This document shows positions 32,503 to 44,551 of a stretch of DNA of 64,000 nucleotides, in pieces; the first letter of the stretch is position 1, and each line of letters starts with the position of its first letter. The position numbers and the translations under genes are program-made. Source of the DNA: Viola odorata (taxonomy: Eukaryota > Streptophyta > Magnoliopsida > Malpighiales > Violaceae). The stretch covers positions 1,188,001-1,252,000 of the forward strand of contig OY829546.1 of the NCBI GenBank assembly GCA_963691705.1, in the 5' to 3' direction. Below the pieces are notes generated by a model. The model was not told the origin of the DNA, did not search any database, and was given only the letters and a program-made list of their open reading frames with translations.

Positions 32503-33149
32503 GTTGGCTTGCTGTAGCTACAGGTTTGTTGGTATTTTTCTGTTTTCTCTTATCAGTTTCCGGCGACTGTGCTGGAATCCGGCAAAGGTGTGCATAAAGC
32601 GAGCGAGATCTGCACGAATCTGGAGCATTTCTGACTCAGGAATGGACGAATTTTGTATCTGGATACCTTGAAATCCCTAGATTTTTTTTGGGACATAGAT
32701 TGAAGGGAAATCGCCCCTTTGTACATATCAATTGCTATGGAAGGAGATCTTGGGACTAATGAAATTTAATTAAAAGTCATAATTAAAAGAATTAATTAAG
32801 TGGCCAAGCTTGCAAAGATTCGTTTGTGATGATTGTGAGATTTGGCTTTGGATGCGTCTGTCGGTCGTCTTTGCAGTGTTTTGATACCCGTTGCGTTTGT
32901 CGTGGTCGTCTTTGCAGCGTTATGCTTCCGGTTATGTTTGCCGTTAATGATCGTTCCGTTCACCGTCACCGTTACTCGTCATTCGTTACGTGTGTGCCGT
33001 TACCATTCGTAAGTTGCGTCGTCTTTGGTGCGAGGTATATTTTCCATTTATGTTCATTTTATTTATTTACTTTTCTCTTCTTGTGCAGGTTTGACTGATG
33101 CTTTTGTGGAAGGACTTGGGAATTTGAGACCATGACTTTGAACTGTAAA

Positions 33150-33262
33150 TTCTGAAAATTCCACCCTTTGCTTTGTTGGAAGGGAAGAAGCATACTGAAA
33201 ATGATCCTAAAGATTTTACCCTTTGCTTTGTTGGAGGGGAAGAAGCACAAAGAAAATATACC
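33150..33262. repeat. Short direct duplication of about 65 bp
   Basis: ACCCTTTGCTTTGTTGGA followed by GGGAAGAAGCA and then GAAAAT occurs at about 33163 and again at about 33219, with few differences. It is noncoding and may be a replication-slippage duplication. Confidence 0.75.
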
Positions 33263-33583
33263 GAAAATGACGGTAAAAGGAAAAAACTAGGAGAAAAGGG
33301 AAAAATGAAACATTCATCATCATGGTAAAAAATGATAGAAAAAAATGAATAAATAAAACAAAAACAAAAACAAAATTAAAATTAAAAAGACGGGCATGGG
33401 AAAATCTAACAGAAAATAGGAAAAAGATATTGAAATATTAATAGTAAAAAAGAAAAACTTGATGATGGGACCTTGGCGGTGGGATTGACAGCTGGCTGCA
33501 GCTTTCAGTTGGTTGGTTGGTCTGGTTTAGAAGGAAATAAAATATGTTTATTTTTTTGTTAAAATCATTGGACAACTATACTA

Positions 33584-33817
33584 CTCTTTTCCGTCCATTT
33601 TTAATGGACGCGTACTATTCCGGCACGCATCTCAAGGAAGCCGGATGATTCACTATTTGACCCCAAAAAAATCTGTACTTTGTTTTGAACGTACGTTAAT
33701 CCTTAACGTACGTCCGAGAAAAAAATTGGGGCAAAATTGTTTCAAATAGTGAGTCATTCAACCTCTTTAATATGCGTGTCAATAGTAAAAACGTCAGTTA
33801 TTTATGGATAGAGGGAG
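33584..33817. mobile_element. Stowaway-like MITE, family B copy 1
   Basis: Ends CTCTTTTCCGTCCATTTTTA and, on the reverse complement of the right end, CTCCCTCTATCCATAAATAA, both flanked by TA. The core holds an inverted repeat, ACGTACGTTAA-TCC-TTAACGTACGT, and flanking CACTATTTGA / TCAAATAGTGAG arms, so much of the element can fold on itself. A second copy lies at 52823-53081. Confidence 0.75.
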
Positions 33818-34315
33818 TAAGAACTTAGGTCCCGTGCCCATATAATTTGACACATCTTCTTGGAAAAAAGAAAAATAATATAGGTTTTTCATCTAATTAG
33901 ATTTAATTATATCGTCCAGTCGATAAGACAATTCTACACAAAGCAGGTGAAAACATACCTTTATTGAATTTAACAACTATTAAAAAATTTCATCCATATG
34001 CCTTTCTAGAAGTGGAGAATGGATAGCCAAAACGAACGACAAACAATTGTAATTTTGTAAACACGGAGAAGCCCAACAAAACTATGAAACTATCCAAACA
34101 GAAGCCCAGGTAGCTTAACAAGGCCCACTAAAAAAATTACGGACGCAGTCCAATAAGAGGGCTTTCTCTACGACTCAAGTCCATAAATCAAGAACGACCA
34201 ATCGTTAGCCACCGTCATCAACGTCGGGTCATACAATACTGATAAAATCACGAGAAACATCTCGAGCCTCCATCAATACTGATAAAATCGCCAAAAATCA
34301 CATCGATCGATCGCT

Positions 34316-37300
34316 ATGCCTGTTCTCCCGTATCTCAAAACATCTCGAGCCTCCATCAACCAACTCTACTTGATCCAACGGTTACAGTCCCGCCATCTGT
34401 CCACCTCACCACCATCTCCGCCTTCCGCACTCCCTCTGATCACCACCGCCTCCAACGATCCGATCGAGAATCATGCGCGCAATCTTTTCATGAAATGGAT
34501 CTCCGGAATCGGTGTCGGCTCTAGCTTGGGATTACTCTGCTGGTCTTTCGGTTCTGATAAGCCCTTGTTATCTTTCGCTGATTGGTCAACGGCGGCTTCT
34601 ACCACCGCTGCAGCTGCAGCTGCTGCTTCAACTAAATCAACGGTCAATAATAAGCCTTCGAATTCCGGATTTCCGAAACTGTCCTTACCTGATTACAGCT
34701 CTAAGTTTCTGTTTGGAGGTAGCTTCTCTTAATTGACAGTGAACTTTAACTCGGTTTTAGCTAATTACGTGATTAATTTTTAATTCGCGATGGCCAGACG
34801 CGTTTAGGAGAAAGGTTTTCTTCAACTATGAGAAGCGGATAAGGTTACGGAGTCCTCCTGAAAAGGTAATTAAACTAATTTGGATTATTTGTTTCCGTAT
34901 GTAGTTGTATTGTATCGGGCTTAATGATTATGTTGTGAATATTCAGGTTTTTGAGTACTTTGCATCTCATCGAATGCCGGATGGTGAGTTAGTCATGAGA
35001 CCGGATGATTTGATGAGGGCCATTGTACCCGTCTTCCCTCCATCAGAATCTCTCCTTGTCAGGGAGGGGTATTTGATAGGGGAGAGGAATCCTGGCGAGC
35101 TGCGATGTTCACCTTCTGAATTTTTTATGTTGTTTGACGTGGACAATGATGGGTTCATATCTTTCAGAGAGTGTGCATCTAATTTTTGCTTGCTGTGAAT
35201 TCCATTCGACATGTGAATTTTATTTTTTGGGAGTAAGGCTCACGCATTTGTTTGCTGTAACAGATATATATTCTTTGTAACACTTCTCAGTATACCTGAA
35301 TCAAGCTTTTCCGTGGCTTTCAAAATGTTTGACATCAACAATGATGGGTTCGTCTTCACATATGCATCTTGTTTGTTTGTTGTTTATTGCATTATGTTGT
35401 GGTTATGTCAATCAATGTTAATGGTGTATTTGCAGTGCATTATGAAGATGGCGTTAGACTTTTTTTTTTGTTTCCTAATAAAGCATTTTTTGTGTCTTTA
35501 TATTGCTTAATAGCGAGATAGCTAAAGAGGAGTTTAAGAAAGTGATGGCTTTGATGCGAGCTCATAACAGGCAAGGGGCTGTCCACAGGGATGGTCTTCG
35601 AACAGGGTTAAAAATTCATGGTGCAGTGGACAATGGAGGTTTGGTGGAATATTTCTTTGGCAAAGATGGAAAGGGTAGCCTCCAACATGATAAATTTGTT
35701 CAGTTTATGAGGGATTTTCAGATTGAGGCAAGCATTTTTTTCTCCTATCTCTTTCTTATGTAAAATTAGAGTGAATTAAGATTTGATTTCATTGGTAAAT
35801 TTATGCAGTGTACACTTACTTTATTTGCATTATTCTGTAAGGGCCTCTAACAAATTGCAATGTTCTGGAACATGCTTGTTGGTTTCTCAACACTCAAGTT
35901 CTTGGAATGTAGTTGGTCTAACATTATAATTGAGCCAGGAATAGGAACTAAAACTAACTAAGAGGCAGATTTTGAATGTTCTGTTCTTATGGAAATGGCT
36001 TAAGTTCAATAATTACTGTCATGCCAACATACTGGCATACTATTTACTTTTTCTCAGACTTTTGTTTTTACTTTTTGCAATATATTGGCAATCAGCGGGG
36101 TATTTTACTTGTTACAATGAGCATCTTGCATCTCTTGTGTCTTATTCTTGCTCATCTGGATGAGTGTACTTTGCCAGTAGACCGCTAGCTTTCTCTGTCA
36201 AACCCCCTATGCAGTCTCAACTCCTCCTGTAAGGTTTGGGATAACCTAAGTTTGATATTCTGCTCAATCAAGCTGAGATACTTGCTTTTTCTCATCATTT
36301 TCCGTGCCAATTGTTCATGCTTTTGAGTTCCTAAGTGTCTTCCTGATGTGTCAGTAGTTAAAGTTAGGCAGAATTTTCTTATATTCACCCTACTGACTAT
36401 CTAACTCTATTCTGTCAGATGCTGAGGTTGGAGTTCGCACATTATGACTATAAACAACGAGGAACCATATCTGCTAAGGATTTTGCGCTGTCCATGGTTG
36501 CTTCTGCTGATATGAGTCATTTGGACAGGTTACTTGACCGGGTTGAAAAATTAAAGAATGAGCCACACCTCATGGACATCCGCATAACATTTGATGAATT
36601 CAAAGTTTTTGCTGAGTTACGTAAAAAGTTGTTGCCATTTTCTTTGGCCCTTTTTAGTCACGGAAAAGTAAATGGCCTTTTGACGAGGGATGACTTCCAA
36701 AGAGCCGCATCTCATGTAAGTCATGGCTCTGCTTATTTCTGTATCCATTTGTTTGTCTTTTTCTGATCATGAGTGTCTTGGAAATTTGTTGGTTATTTCA
36801 TTAGCGACTATCGTATGGATGGTTTAACTGAAGATTGTTAAATTTGACTCGTATCACTTCTATGAATATGAACCTTTTCTGATTATTTCTTTGTGAAGCC
36901 TCGACTATTTGCGGTCCTCCAGTAGGTTCAATCATTATAGACTCAATGAAATATGGTCAACTTTTTTTTCTATATAAAAAAATAGTATTAAGAAGAAGGT
37001 GAAGGCATTTATATCATTAGATGAGAAGACATTTTTTTTCCCGAAAGGTCTTTACTAATTTGTTTCATGTTTTTTTTGAATGCCCATATTGTCTAATACC
37101 ATCTTTCTGTTGCCATCTTTGCGAATTCCAGGTTTGTGGCGTCTCTCTCACTGAAAATGTGATTGACATCATTTTCCATGTGTTTGATACAAATTGTGAC
37201 GGAAATTTAAGCACCAACGAGTTTGTAAGAGTTTTATTCAAAAGGGAAAGGGACATTGCTCAACCTGTGGAGTCTGGAATCATGGGATTCCTATGTTGCT

Positions 37301-37347
37301 GCTTCAACTGTGCAAATGATAGCTTCATTGGACGTTTTTTATCTTAG
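34316..37347 (+). CDS. MICU: Mitochondrial calcium uptake protein MICU
   Basis: Seven exons: 34316-34718, 34798-34865, 34947-35170, 35264-35347, 35514-35727, 36419-36715, 37132-37347; 1506 nt, 501 aa. The N-terminus is rich in Arg/Ser/Leu without acids over 40 residues, as in a mitochondrial presequence, then WISGIGVGSSLGLLCWSF near 62-79 could span the inner membrane. Canonical EF-hand loops are DVDNDGFISFRE (about 219-231), DINNDGEIAKEEF, and DTNCDGNLSTNEF near the C-terminus. FRRKVFFNYEKRIRLRSPPEK and KVFEYFASH are MICU signatures. MICU gates the calcium uniporter MCU from the intermembrane space. Plants usually have one MICU with an extra EF-hand, and length fits. The intron after exon 5 has a GC donor (GAG then gcaagc); phase and protein continuity (QIE then MLRLEFAHYD) support it. 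Confidence 0.93.
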
Positions 37348-38327
37348 TCCATGTTTCATTTCAGGCGCTCTGAAATCTACAGCCACGATGCTTTGCACAT
37401 CCAGTATGCCTGATCAGCTGCATAGTTGAGTTGACCTTTGTCATTTCAGCGCGTGACCCGTCAAAGAATGTGAATCTAACACGTTTGTTGTAGCTATTGG
37501 CTTGGTGCAGTATCCAACATTGGCCGAATTATCGAGTGATGGCCTTTGCTAACCTGAAAATAGTGTATATAAAATTAGTGCTATTGTATGACCGTACTAC
37601 TGTTCCATCATCTTGTTAGTTTGCCAAGATGTACGCCAATGTTTCTTTATTTTTTCTGTGAAAGGCAGTTGGCGTGATCTTGTGCCTGTAAATAAAAATT
37701 AAACAAAAAGGACATACGTTCTTTGCTGATGGCAAAATATCATCAGCAAAATATCAGTTGTGGTGTTAGGTTCTTTTGTTATACGTTTCCATCTTGTAGG
37801 ATGTACCGGTAGTAGGGTCTCAAGTTCACCATCAATATTTTAATCACTTTACTGTTAAGTCGACTAGTTAAGGGGAGGCGGGATTTTGCAAGTTGGTTGC
37901 TCTAAATTAAACCGGCGATTGTAAAAAAAAACCACATTAAAGACGAATGAGGTCACCCTTATCAACTTCTCAGTTTTTGATTGACCAATTTCTGACTTAT
38001 TCCATAAAATGTTTTTCTCGATGTTCACACCACAGAAATACGCTCCCAAAGTATCTTATCCTATTCTTGTACAACCCCTTTACTTTGCTTAGACAGTTGG
38101 ACTTTAATGCGTTAAGCAAAAGGACATGCAACTTTCTTTTCATTCATACAAGATCATTAATTTCACTTGCACATTTTGCCTGCATTTGAGTTGACATTTT
38201 ACTTTTCAAGAAAACCAAAGAGCTGCTGAATAATTCTCTATATACCCCAAATTTCTAACTAAACCATCCCCGCCCGCGAATTTGACTCCAGAACATCATC
38301 TGACTCCAATTAGTTCCAGTTCCAGCC
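37348..38327. other. Intergenic region and promoter of the receptor-like protein gene
   Basis: MICU 3' UTR followed by AT-rich DNA. A TATA box candidate, CTATATA, is at 38238-38244, about 85 bases ahead of the receptor-like protein ATG at 38328. The segment CTTTGCTGATGGCAAAATATCATCAGCAAAATATCAG near 37720 contains a short direct and inverted repeat of ATCAGCAAA. No gene is recognised. Confidence 0.5.
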
Positions 38328-41300
38328 ATGAGACTGTCTTTAAGGTACTGTTTCCTGCTCTTATTGGTCTTAGTTCAATTTCAAGATCATGCATCCTTAG
38401 CTTGCCTTGAAGAAGAAAGGGCAGCCCTGTTAGAGATCAGGGCAGCTTTTTACCCTGATGAGAGCTCTGCTCCCCAATCCTGGGAGACTACTGATTGTTG
38501 TGAGTGGGAAAAAGTGGTGTGCGACACCAAGACTGGACATGTAAGAAAGCTTCTCCTCAACAGTACATGGGATTACACCGTGGGAGATTTGTATCTCAAT
38601 GCTTCTTTGTTTGTTCCATTTCAAGAACTGGTTTTTCTCAATTTATCTTCAAATAACATGATGGGTTTCATCAACAATGATGGTACGGTTACATAGATAG
38701 TACTTTTTCATGATAAAGATGCCTCCTTTTCAAGATTTTTGGATGATTTTTCACTCTCTCTGCAGGTTTTGAAGAATTGTCTGTGGTGAACAAGTTGGAG
38801 TTTCTTGATTTAAGTGACAATTCCTTCAATGACACCGTCCTTGCATCCTTGGGTGCTCTCTCATCACTTAGAACTTTGTCTCTGGCTATGACTTCAATGG
38901 AAGGATCAACTCATTTTCAAGGTACATGTCATTTCATCTTTTATTGTTAGTTTTTTCTGGTTTACTACCAGTTATCAGAAGTTTTCACCTTTTTGGTACT
39001 TGTGTGTGTGAAGAATTGGCTTCCTTGCGTAACCTAGAGGAGCTGGATCTTAGTATTAATGTTGACTTAGACAGCTTCATTTCAATTCAAGGTATGAATA
39101 CAAAAGTTGAACTCTTTATCCACTTTTGTTAATGTTTTTTCATAACTGTTTGGAACTTATGGTGTTTGTACAAATGTAAGGTCTCAAAAACATGAGCAAA
39201 TTACAAGTTCTGAAACTAAACTCAAACAAGTTCAACTCGAGCATGCTACGGTCCGTAGGTGCACTCCCCTCACTTCAGCAATTGTTTCTCAGTGACAATA
39301 ATTTGAATGGATCATTTGGTACTGAAGGTATAGATATCTCTCCTCCGGTACTTCGTTCGTACTTGTTCTTATCATGTCCATATTGTCTCATTTTGATTGC
39401 TGTTTTGCCTTGTTTTTTAGATATACACAATTTGAGAAACTTGGAGGTTTTGGATTTATCTTCCAGTAACCTAAGCAGCAGCTTTCTCCAGGTTGTTGAA
39501 CTTATGACATCTCTTCGGTCTTTATCATTGCGCGGTAACAAACTCAATGCCAGCCTAGAAGTGTTAGGTAACTGAGTTATAACTCTGAACTACTTTTCAA
39601 TTGTAAATCGGGTGAAGATCATCGATTAAATAAAGCTGTTCTGAGTCCTCTTGACCTTATTTTGACAGGTTTATGCAAACTTAGAAACATTGAAGAGTTA
39701 GACCTCAGTGACAACAACTTTGAAGGTATGATTATTCCTTGTTTCGGAGACTTGACCTCCCTTCGCGTTCTGGACCTCTCTAGGAATCGGCTGTCAGGAA
39801 ACATAAGTTCATCCTTTCTTAGCAGCCTTACATCCCTTGAATTCCTATCCCTTTCGCACAATGTTTTCGAACTTTTGGTCCCTCTTAGTGCATTTGCTAA
39901 TCACACTAAGCTTCAGGTTTTTGAACTTGTTAGTGGCAACAATGCATTAGTGGTCGAAGCTGATAATCCAGACTGGATCGCATCATTCCAGTTAAAAGTC
40001 TTTCGTCTTTCGAATTGTACTGTGAGCAGAATTCCGTATCTTCTTTCGAGCCAGTATGACCTGAGAGTGGTTGATCTTTCCCATAATCAATTGGAAGGAG
40101 AGTTCCCAACATGGTTGATAGAAAACAACACTAGGTTAGCAGAACTACACCTGACGAATAACTCTTTCGCAGGCCAATTTCTTGTCCCACAAGATCCTAA
40201 TGCATTCCTTTCGCTGGTTGATATTTCTGACAATCAGCTCAGAGGAATGATACCGGCAAATATCGTTGTGTTTCTGCCGAATCTTAAGTTTCTGAATCTA
40301 TCACATAATTCCTTCAATGGTGGAATCCCATCTTCATTTGGTGATATGAGAGAGTTGAATGTTCTGGACTTGTCAAATAATTTCTTCACAGGAGAAGTAC
40401 CTCAACACTTGGCCTTGATGTGCTTCTCTTTAGTTGTTCTAAAACTTTCAAACAACAGTTTCACCGGACGAATTCTTCCACGGTTTTCTAACCTGACAAG
40501 CCTGCGATACTTGCTTTTGGATGGAAATCGCTTTCATGGAGAAATTCCTGATAGTTTGTCAAACAGTTCCATGTTGGTAAGGTTAGATGCAAGTGAGAAC
40601 TTGATATCAGGGAACCTACCAGGGTGGGTAGGAGATATGGCAGACCTCGAAGCACTTTTATTGCCTGGGAATCAGCTTCAAGGATCTATTCCGAAAGAGT
40701 TTTGCTCGCTTCAAGCACTCACTGTCCTAGACCTGGCACAGAACAATCTGTCCGGCTCGATACCATCCTGCTTTAGTCCATCCATGTTACAGCATGTAAA
40801 CCTACAAGAAAACGGATTCATGGGACGTATAGAAGGATTCTTCTCTAAGAGCTCGGGATTGTTGTCGCTGGACATTCGATATAACAACTTTACAGGAGGC
40901 ATTCCGAAATGGATATCTGAGCTTCCAAGTTTAAGCATCCTTCTCTTGAGAGGAAACAATTTGCGAGGAAAAATTCCCACTGCACTGTGTCAAATTTCCA
41001 TGATGACCATATTGGATCTTTCTCTTAATAACCTATCAGGTTCCATTCCATCCTGCCTGAGCAAAATTCCATTCAAGATCGGGTTTCGGTCAGGAACATT
41101 CACTGCCTCTTCTAGCTATCCCTGGTCCCCGTCCTACTCGTACAAAAGACGGTACACAGAACTGTCTGAAGCACCTATAGAGAACTACTTACTCACATAT
41201 GACAGATTCTCGGTGGAATTCACGACGAAGAGGAGGTCTGATTTCTACAGGGGTAGGATACTATACTCGATGACCGGAATTGATTTTTCTTCAAACAATT

Positions 41301-41845
41301 TAACAGGAAATATACCTCCTGAGATTGGAAACCTCAGCAGGGTATATGCATTGAATCTTTCACACAATGGATTTTCGGGGCCAATTCCAACAACCTTTTC
41401 CGGCCTAAAGATAATCGAGAGCTTGGACCTGTCATTCAACAACTTGACCGGACCAATTCCTGCAGAACTAACCAGGATCAATGCACTTGCAGTCTTTAGT
41501 GTTGCTTACAACAACTTATCTGGCAGCATTCCTGATACAGCACAGTTTGGAACTTTCTCGGAAAGTAGCTATGAGGGAAATCCTCTTCTTTGTGGGCGCG
41601 CCCTGAATAGAAGCTGCGATTGCGATGCTTCCCTTAACAACACTTGCAATGCGAGCACAGAAGAGACAGACACAGAAGAGACAGATGGCAGTTTCATTGA
41701 CCTGGTGGTTTTCTGGATTAGTTTTGCAGTATCTTGCGGCGCGGTGTTACTTGTCCTTGCTCTTACTCTCTGCGTCAACCAAGATTGGCGACGGAAATGG
41801 TTTCTTCGCGTCGATTACTGTGCATCACGTTTCGTCAAAGATTGA
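38328..41845 (+). CDS. Leucine-rich-repeat receptor-like protein (RLP), no kinase
   Basis: Six exons: 38328-38682, 38766-38921, 39014-39091, 39181-39327, 39421-39567, 39669-41845; 3060 nt, 1019 aa. A signal peptide (RYCFLLLLVLVQFQDHASLA) precedes the LRRNT cap with paired Cys (WETTDCCEWEKVVCD). About 25-30 extracellular LRRs follow, of the LxxLxLSxNxLxGxIP type. An island interrupts them at about residues 770-825 (SYPWSPSYSYKRRYTELSEA), then four more repeats. Next come a Cys cap (PLLCGRALNRSCDCD), an acidic spacer, a membrane helix at about 973-997 and a short basic tail. With no kinase domain this is an RLP that would signal through SOBIR1/BAK1-type co-receptors. All internal introns lie in phase 1 and each early exon carries one to two LRRs, as in the Arabidopsis RLP1/RLP13-15/RLP56 type. 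Ligand unknown. Confidence 0.93.
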
Positions 41846-42594
41846 TTCTTTGTTACCTTAGTAAGTTCAAGAATCCAAGTGGGTAGGAATTTAGCATTGT
41901 CTGAACACTTGTTGCATTTTACCACATTCTTATGACATTAAGTTAATAAAAAGATTCGCGCATGTAATTTCAGCCACAATTTTTTCCTGATTCCTCATAC
42001 ACTTATTACTAGTTTAGGTTTAGCTTAATTTGAGTTTTGAAAATGTAGCAAATCATGGTAGGACAATTGTTGTTTATTTTCCTCCATTACTCGAATATTA
42101 GCAAATGAACAAAGCAACAAGGTCAAGCTTATATCCCAAAAACAGATTTAAATATAGTGGCAGATCTGTTATTCTCTTCAATCAATGTCTTGGCAGTGAA
42201 TTTGCAAATTAGCAGATCAAAAACATGAAACATGAGAGACATGGATCCCACGAACACAATTTCAGGAGCAAACTGAGCTCACTCACATGTATATAACCTA
42301 AAGAGTGTTTTAATTAATTTTATAGTGTAAAAATATGGTTCTAATCACACAAGAAAATACTATTAGTACTTCCATTTAATTTAATAATTACTATAAAGCT
42401 CCTCTACTTAATTTATACGTTACCACCTGAACTTAACTCAAGAAAGAATAATCCAGACAGGAATTAGAATGTCTCCAGCCTATCAAGAGCGTGCTCACCG
42501 CTGGCCGCTCTCACTGCCGGGCCGGCCCGCCAATACGCGTGGAATGTCCGCCACTTCTTTTTAATTATTAAGAGAATTAGTACACTTGAAGTCT

Positions 42595-42866
42595 TGTGTT
42601 AAAAGATTTTATACATATTCAAATAATTGTTACTTTTTTATAAATTTTTATTGTTCATAATACTTGTTATTTTATGCATTCTGAAACATATATTTTGTGC
42701 AATGTCAATTTTTTTCTATGCATCAACCCAATTTGATGATGATATGGTAATTTGAGTGAAAATTAGGAGTAAAAATGAAATAATGTGAAATAAAATAAGA
42801 TCAAAGATCATTATTCTACGAATTTTTACTATTTCAGAAAGTCAATCATTGGAATCTGGAGGGAGT
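42595..42866. mobile_element. Stowaway-like MITE, family A copy 2
   Basis: Its reverse complement begins ACTCCCTCCAGATTCCAATG and shares with the element at 30738-31003 the segments GAAATAGTA, TTTCACATTATTTCATTTTT, TTTTCACTCAAATTACC and TCAAATTGG.TTGATGCAT in order. The GAGGGAG end is flanked by TA; the other end is degenerate. Confidence 0.7.
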
Positions 42867-43205
42867 ATTTAGTAATTGAAATTAAATTATATTTAAATTG
42901 GGTGTTTTTATATTATGAGCTACTTCGATTATGGTATTAAACAATTAATAATATTATTATTTTCAAAGAAAAAGTCTTAATTTTTTTTTCCATGCATGGA
43001 TGGACCGGACCGTCCGGGAAAACCATCAATGGCGGACATATGTGGCTATAATGTGGTAATTGTCCGATACAATCATATAACATTTCATTCAGTCCATGTC
43101 CAAAGAACCCAAGCGTATTCCACACGCGCTTGATTAGGAAAGTGGAGTCTCATAATTTCTCCCGAAACTCGTTGACTTTTATTCTTCTCTAACACACAGG
43201 CATCA

Positions 43206-44355
43206 ACCATCCACAGCAGTGGGTGTCAAATTTAGGGTGTTATTCACTATTTCAGCTGCCACATCAGCTTAACACCCAACCAAATTTTCAAATAACTCCC
43301 ACTTCTCACAGCAATGTGTTTTTCAGGGTGTTATTCACTTTCTCTCCCTTCCACATCAGCTTTCCACTAACTTTCATTTCTTTTTCTTATTAACATTTAT
43401 AATTACTATAATAATTATTTTTTATACTATAATAAATAATAAATACTATATTTTTAATAAAAATTAATTAAATTTCATATTTTTTTTCATATTTCAAAAA
43501 ATCTATACTTTTTTAATACAATAAATAATATAATATTTTTTAAAAATAACATACGATTTTATTTATCAATCAGTAAATCAAACATATATAGATTATTGCA
43601 AACGAACAAGAAAATACACACTAAATATACCTAAACTTTCGAAATAAATTTTATAGTACATACGTTTTTTTACATCGGAAGAGTCATCGTTATAACTTTT
43701 GTACATACTTTTTTTATAATTATTTTCAGTAATTATTATGAAAAAATGCATTTAAAAAAGAAAAAAATGAAAAATAATGTAAAAAACTCGAATTTTTTTT
43801 AGTGTTCAAATAATACAAACCTAGTCTCAATTTATAGATTTCAAAAAATTAAAAATAATGGTATATTTTTTATAAAATTATTTTGAGTAATTATTATTAA
43901 AAAAAACATTTAAAAAAGAAAAAAATGAAAAAAAATGTAAAAAATTCGAATTTTTTTTTGTGTCCAAATAATACAAACCTATTTATAGATCTCAAAAAAT
44001 TAAAAATAATGGTATATTTTTTATAAAATTATTTTCAGTATTTATTATGAAAAACCCCATTTAAAAATTGAGGGGAAAAAAAAGAGAAAGGATCCGGGGA
44101 CTAATGGCAGCGCGCCGCTGCAGGCTGTCAGTGACAGCCCTGGCAGCGCACGCGTGGCGCGCTGCCATTAGTCCACCTAATATATTTTTTTTTTAAAAAA
44201 AAAAGCCTGACAGTGGGGTTCCCACTGTCAGAAAACGCGGGTGTCAAATTTTGACACCCGCTCGCTTCCCTTGGTGCAAAAGCACCCAAAAAACCCATTG
44301 CTGTGGGTAAAAACACCCAAAAACCCACACCAATAACACATTGGTGTGGATGGTC
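43206..44355. mobile_element. Harbinger-type non-autonomous element
   Basis: Terminal inverted ends ACCATCCACAGCAGTGGGTG and, on the reverse complement of the right end, ACCATCCACACCAATGTGTT. The left 400 bases match the reverse complement of the right end of the transposase-bearing element at 53575-55600 (shared AGCTTAACACCCAACCAAA, AGATTATTGCAAACGAACAA). Its right part carries the same two hairpins as that element's left part. So it is a deletion derivative in opposite orientation that lacks the transposase. The interior contains an about 185-bp AT-rich segment repeated twice between 43700 and 44060. Confidence 0.8.
44098..44231. repeat. Two strong hairpins inside the Harbinger derivative
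   Basis: First, GGACTAATGGCAGCGCGCC at 44098-44116 pairs perfectly with its reverse complement ending at 44174. Second, CTGACAGTGGG at 44207-44217 pairs perfectly with CCCACTGTCAG ending at 44231. Both structures recur, with changes, at 53695-53795 in the larger element. Confidence 0.85.
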
Positions 44356-44551
44356 TGCAAGAGTAAAAGAACCCTGTCTGTCCTTCCTTCTTTCTTCTTA
44401 CCAATCGAAAAGTTCGAAAAAAACCTCGTTTTCGCTCTTTTTCATGTTCCCCTATTGATTAAGATTGAGAAATTCCATTATTGCTAACCGGTCAATCATA
44501 ATCAAAATCAAAGTTTAATTAAACTTTGATTTTGGATTTTAACTCTTAAAA

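Larger units (their letters stand above)
32503..34315. other. Intergenic region between serine-rich gene and MICU gene
   Basis: Holds the 3' UTR of the serine-rich gene, a short twofold repeat (33150-33260) and a Stowaway-like MITE (33584-33817). The frames at 32486-32671 and 32826-33098 have no recognisable domain. The last 150 bases before 34316 are likely the MICU 5' leader; the phrase CATCTCGAGCCTCCATCAA occurs both in this leader (34258) and in the first coding exon (34340). Confidence 0.55.
41846..44551. other. Intergenic region with two transposon relics
   Basis: Contains the RLP 3' UTR, a family A Stowaway-like MITE (42595-42866) and a Harbinger-type non-autonomous element (43206-44355). 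The last 200 bases are likely the CLMP1-like 5' leader, which contains an inverted repeat, AATCAAAGTTTAATTAAACTTTGATT, at 44506-44531. No coding exon is recognised. Confidence 0.6.
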
